Below, one piece after another: positions 5,309-5,662 of a stretch of 5,662 nucleotides of DNA (positions are counted from its first letter, which is position 1; every line of letters begins with the position of its first letter). This DNA is from JBCCTJ01 sp039198585 (GTDB taxonomy: Bacteria; Bacteroidota; Bacteroidia; Cytophagales; Amoebophilaceae). A program made the position numbers and the translations under genes. The stretch spans positions 1 to 5,662 of the forward strand of contig JBCCTJ010000042.1 of assembly GCA_039198585.1 (NCBI GenBank), read 5' to 3'. The notes under the pieces are model-generated. The model was given only the letters and a program-made list of their open reading frames with translations, did no database searches and was not told where the DNA came from.

Positions 5309-5662
5309 GGGTCTGATTAATTAACTGTGTCAAAAATATTTTTAAGCTCATAGATCAAGCTTTAATCTATCGCCAAATATAATAGCAAGTTGGAGAGTGT
5401 AATTTAAACTCTGTCTAAGGTTTCAAATGTAAAGTTAAATCAAGAGGCATTCTAGCTCCAAATCTAATGGTTAATTGCTGTGCTGTCAAACCCCAATGTG
5501 ACAAAGGTGCACTCCCCATGAGATACTTTGTAGACCATTTTTCATCTAACTGTTGGAGGTTACTTTCAGCAACTTCTTTTGTAGGAGCCTTATAGATGGT
5601 CTTTAAGTCTTCAAGAAACTCTTTACTATGTTTATGAGCTATATATCTCATACTGTTACGAA
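5309..5662 (-). mobile_element. IS256-family insertion sequence, 3' end (continues off right edge)
   Basis: The candidate terminal inverted repeat, read inward, is 5309-5337. It begins GGGTCTGATTAATTAACTG and continues TGTCAAAAAT, the TGTGTCAAA core being typical of IS256-family ends. The transposase stop codon lies about 78 bp inside it, on the minus strand, a normal arrangement for the 3' end. The element has the same orientation as the one at the left edge, so the roughly 5 kb between them is flanked by like-oriented IS256-type ends. Whether the two are the same IS cannot be decided, because they show opposite ends. Confidence 0.6.
5415..5662 (-). pseudogene. IS256-family transposase, C-terminal part with internal deletion (partial)
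   Basis: The frame is open from the right edge (RNS before the ATG at 5651 is in frame and matches the family's HxIRNSxRY) to a TAG at 5415-5417. RNSMRYIAHKHSKEFLEDLK, then TIYKAPTKEVAESNLQQLDEKW, is the conserved segment after the second catalytic Asp. SHWGLTAQQLTIRFGARMPL is the conserved C-terminal end. In full-length members these are separated by a block (SW...NNW...YP..IR..IYTTNxIExxHRxxRKVTK) that contains the last catalytic Glu. Here KWSTKY joins through LMGSAPL directly to SHWGLTAQQ. About 70-80 residues are therefore missing in frame and the enzyme should be inactive. The part before RNS is outside the window. Confidence 0.75.

Overview
The window is AT-rich and gene-poor. Two clear intact genes sit among remnants of insertion sequences. 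It looks like the chromosome of an obligate intracellular member of the Bacteroidota, of the Amoebophilus/Cardinium kind that live in amoebae or arthropods. Three things point there: a promoter matching the Bacteroidota consensus (TTTG, 19 bp, TAnnTTTG), starts without Shine-Dalgarno sequences, and a eukaryote-type zinc-finger protein beside decayed transposases. The taxon is an inference; no marker gene is present.

Layout. Positions 1-327 hold the 5' end of an IS256-family element on the minus strand, with the N-terminal 85 codons of its transposase; the rest lies off the left edge. It abuts a badly decayed IS5/IS1182-type transposase (about 360-1258, minus) carrying frameshifts and stops. 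Positions 1259-1559 are noncoding and contain two perfect 16-bp palindromes. A near-ideal Bacteroidota promoter (1560-1590) precedes a sodium:solute symporter (1718-3199), followed by a weak hairpin and then a strong intrinsic terminator (3433-3480). Positions 3481-4118 are AT-rich debris, including a possible IS110-like C-terminal remnant on the minus strand.

The most notable gene is at 4155-5198. It encodes a 347-residue protein with an N-terminal Sec signal peptide, a lysine-rich middle with repeated PsiKxE (SUMO-type) motifs and a basic cluster resembling a nuclear localisation signal, and five tandem C2H2 zinc fingers joined by TGEKP-type linkers. Such an array is typical of eukaryotic transcription factors and very unusual in bacteria. 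An export signal joined to nuclear-type domains suggests a secreted host-nucleus effector (nucleomodulin).

The right end (5309-5662) is the 3' end of a second IS256-family element in the same orientation as the left one. Its transposase has lost an internal block that should include the last catalytic residue. It may have cut off a short coding remnant at 5245-5308.

Functionally, the symporter fits import of host metabolites by a dependent intracellular bacterium, and the zinc-finger protein fits host manipulation. They are not an operon: a strong terminator and about 700 bp separate them.
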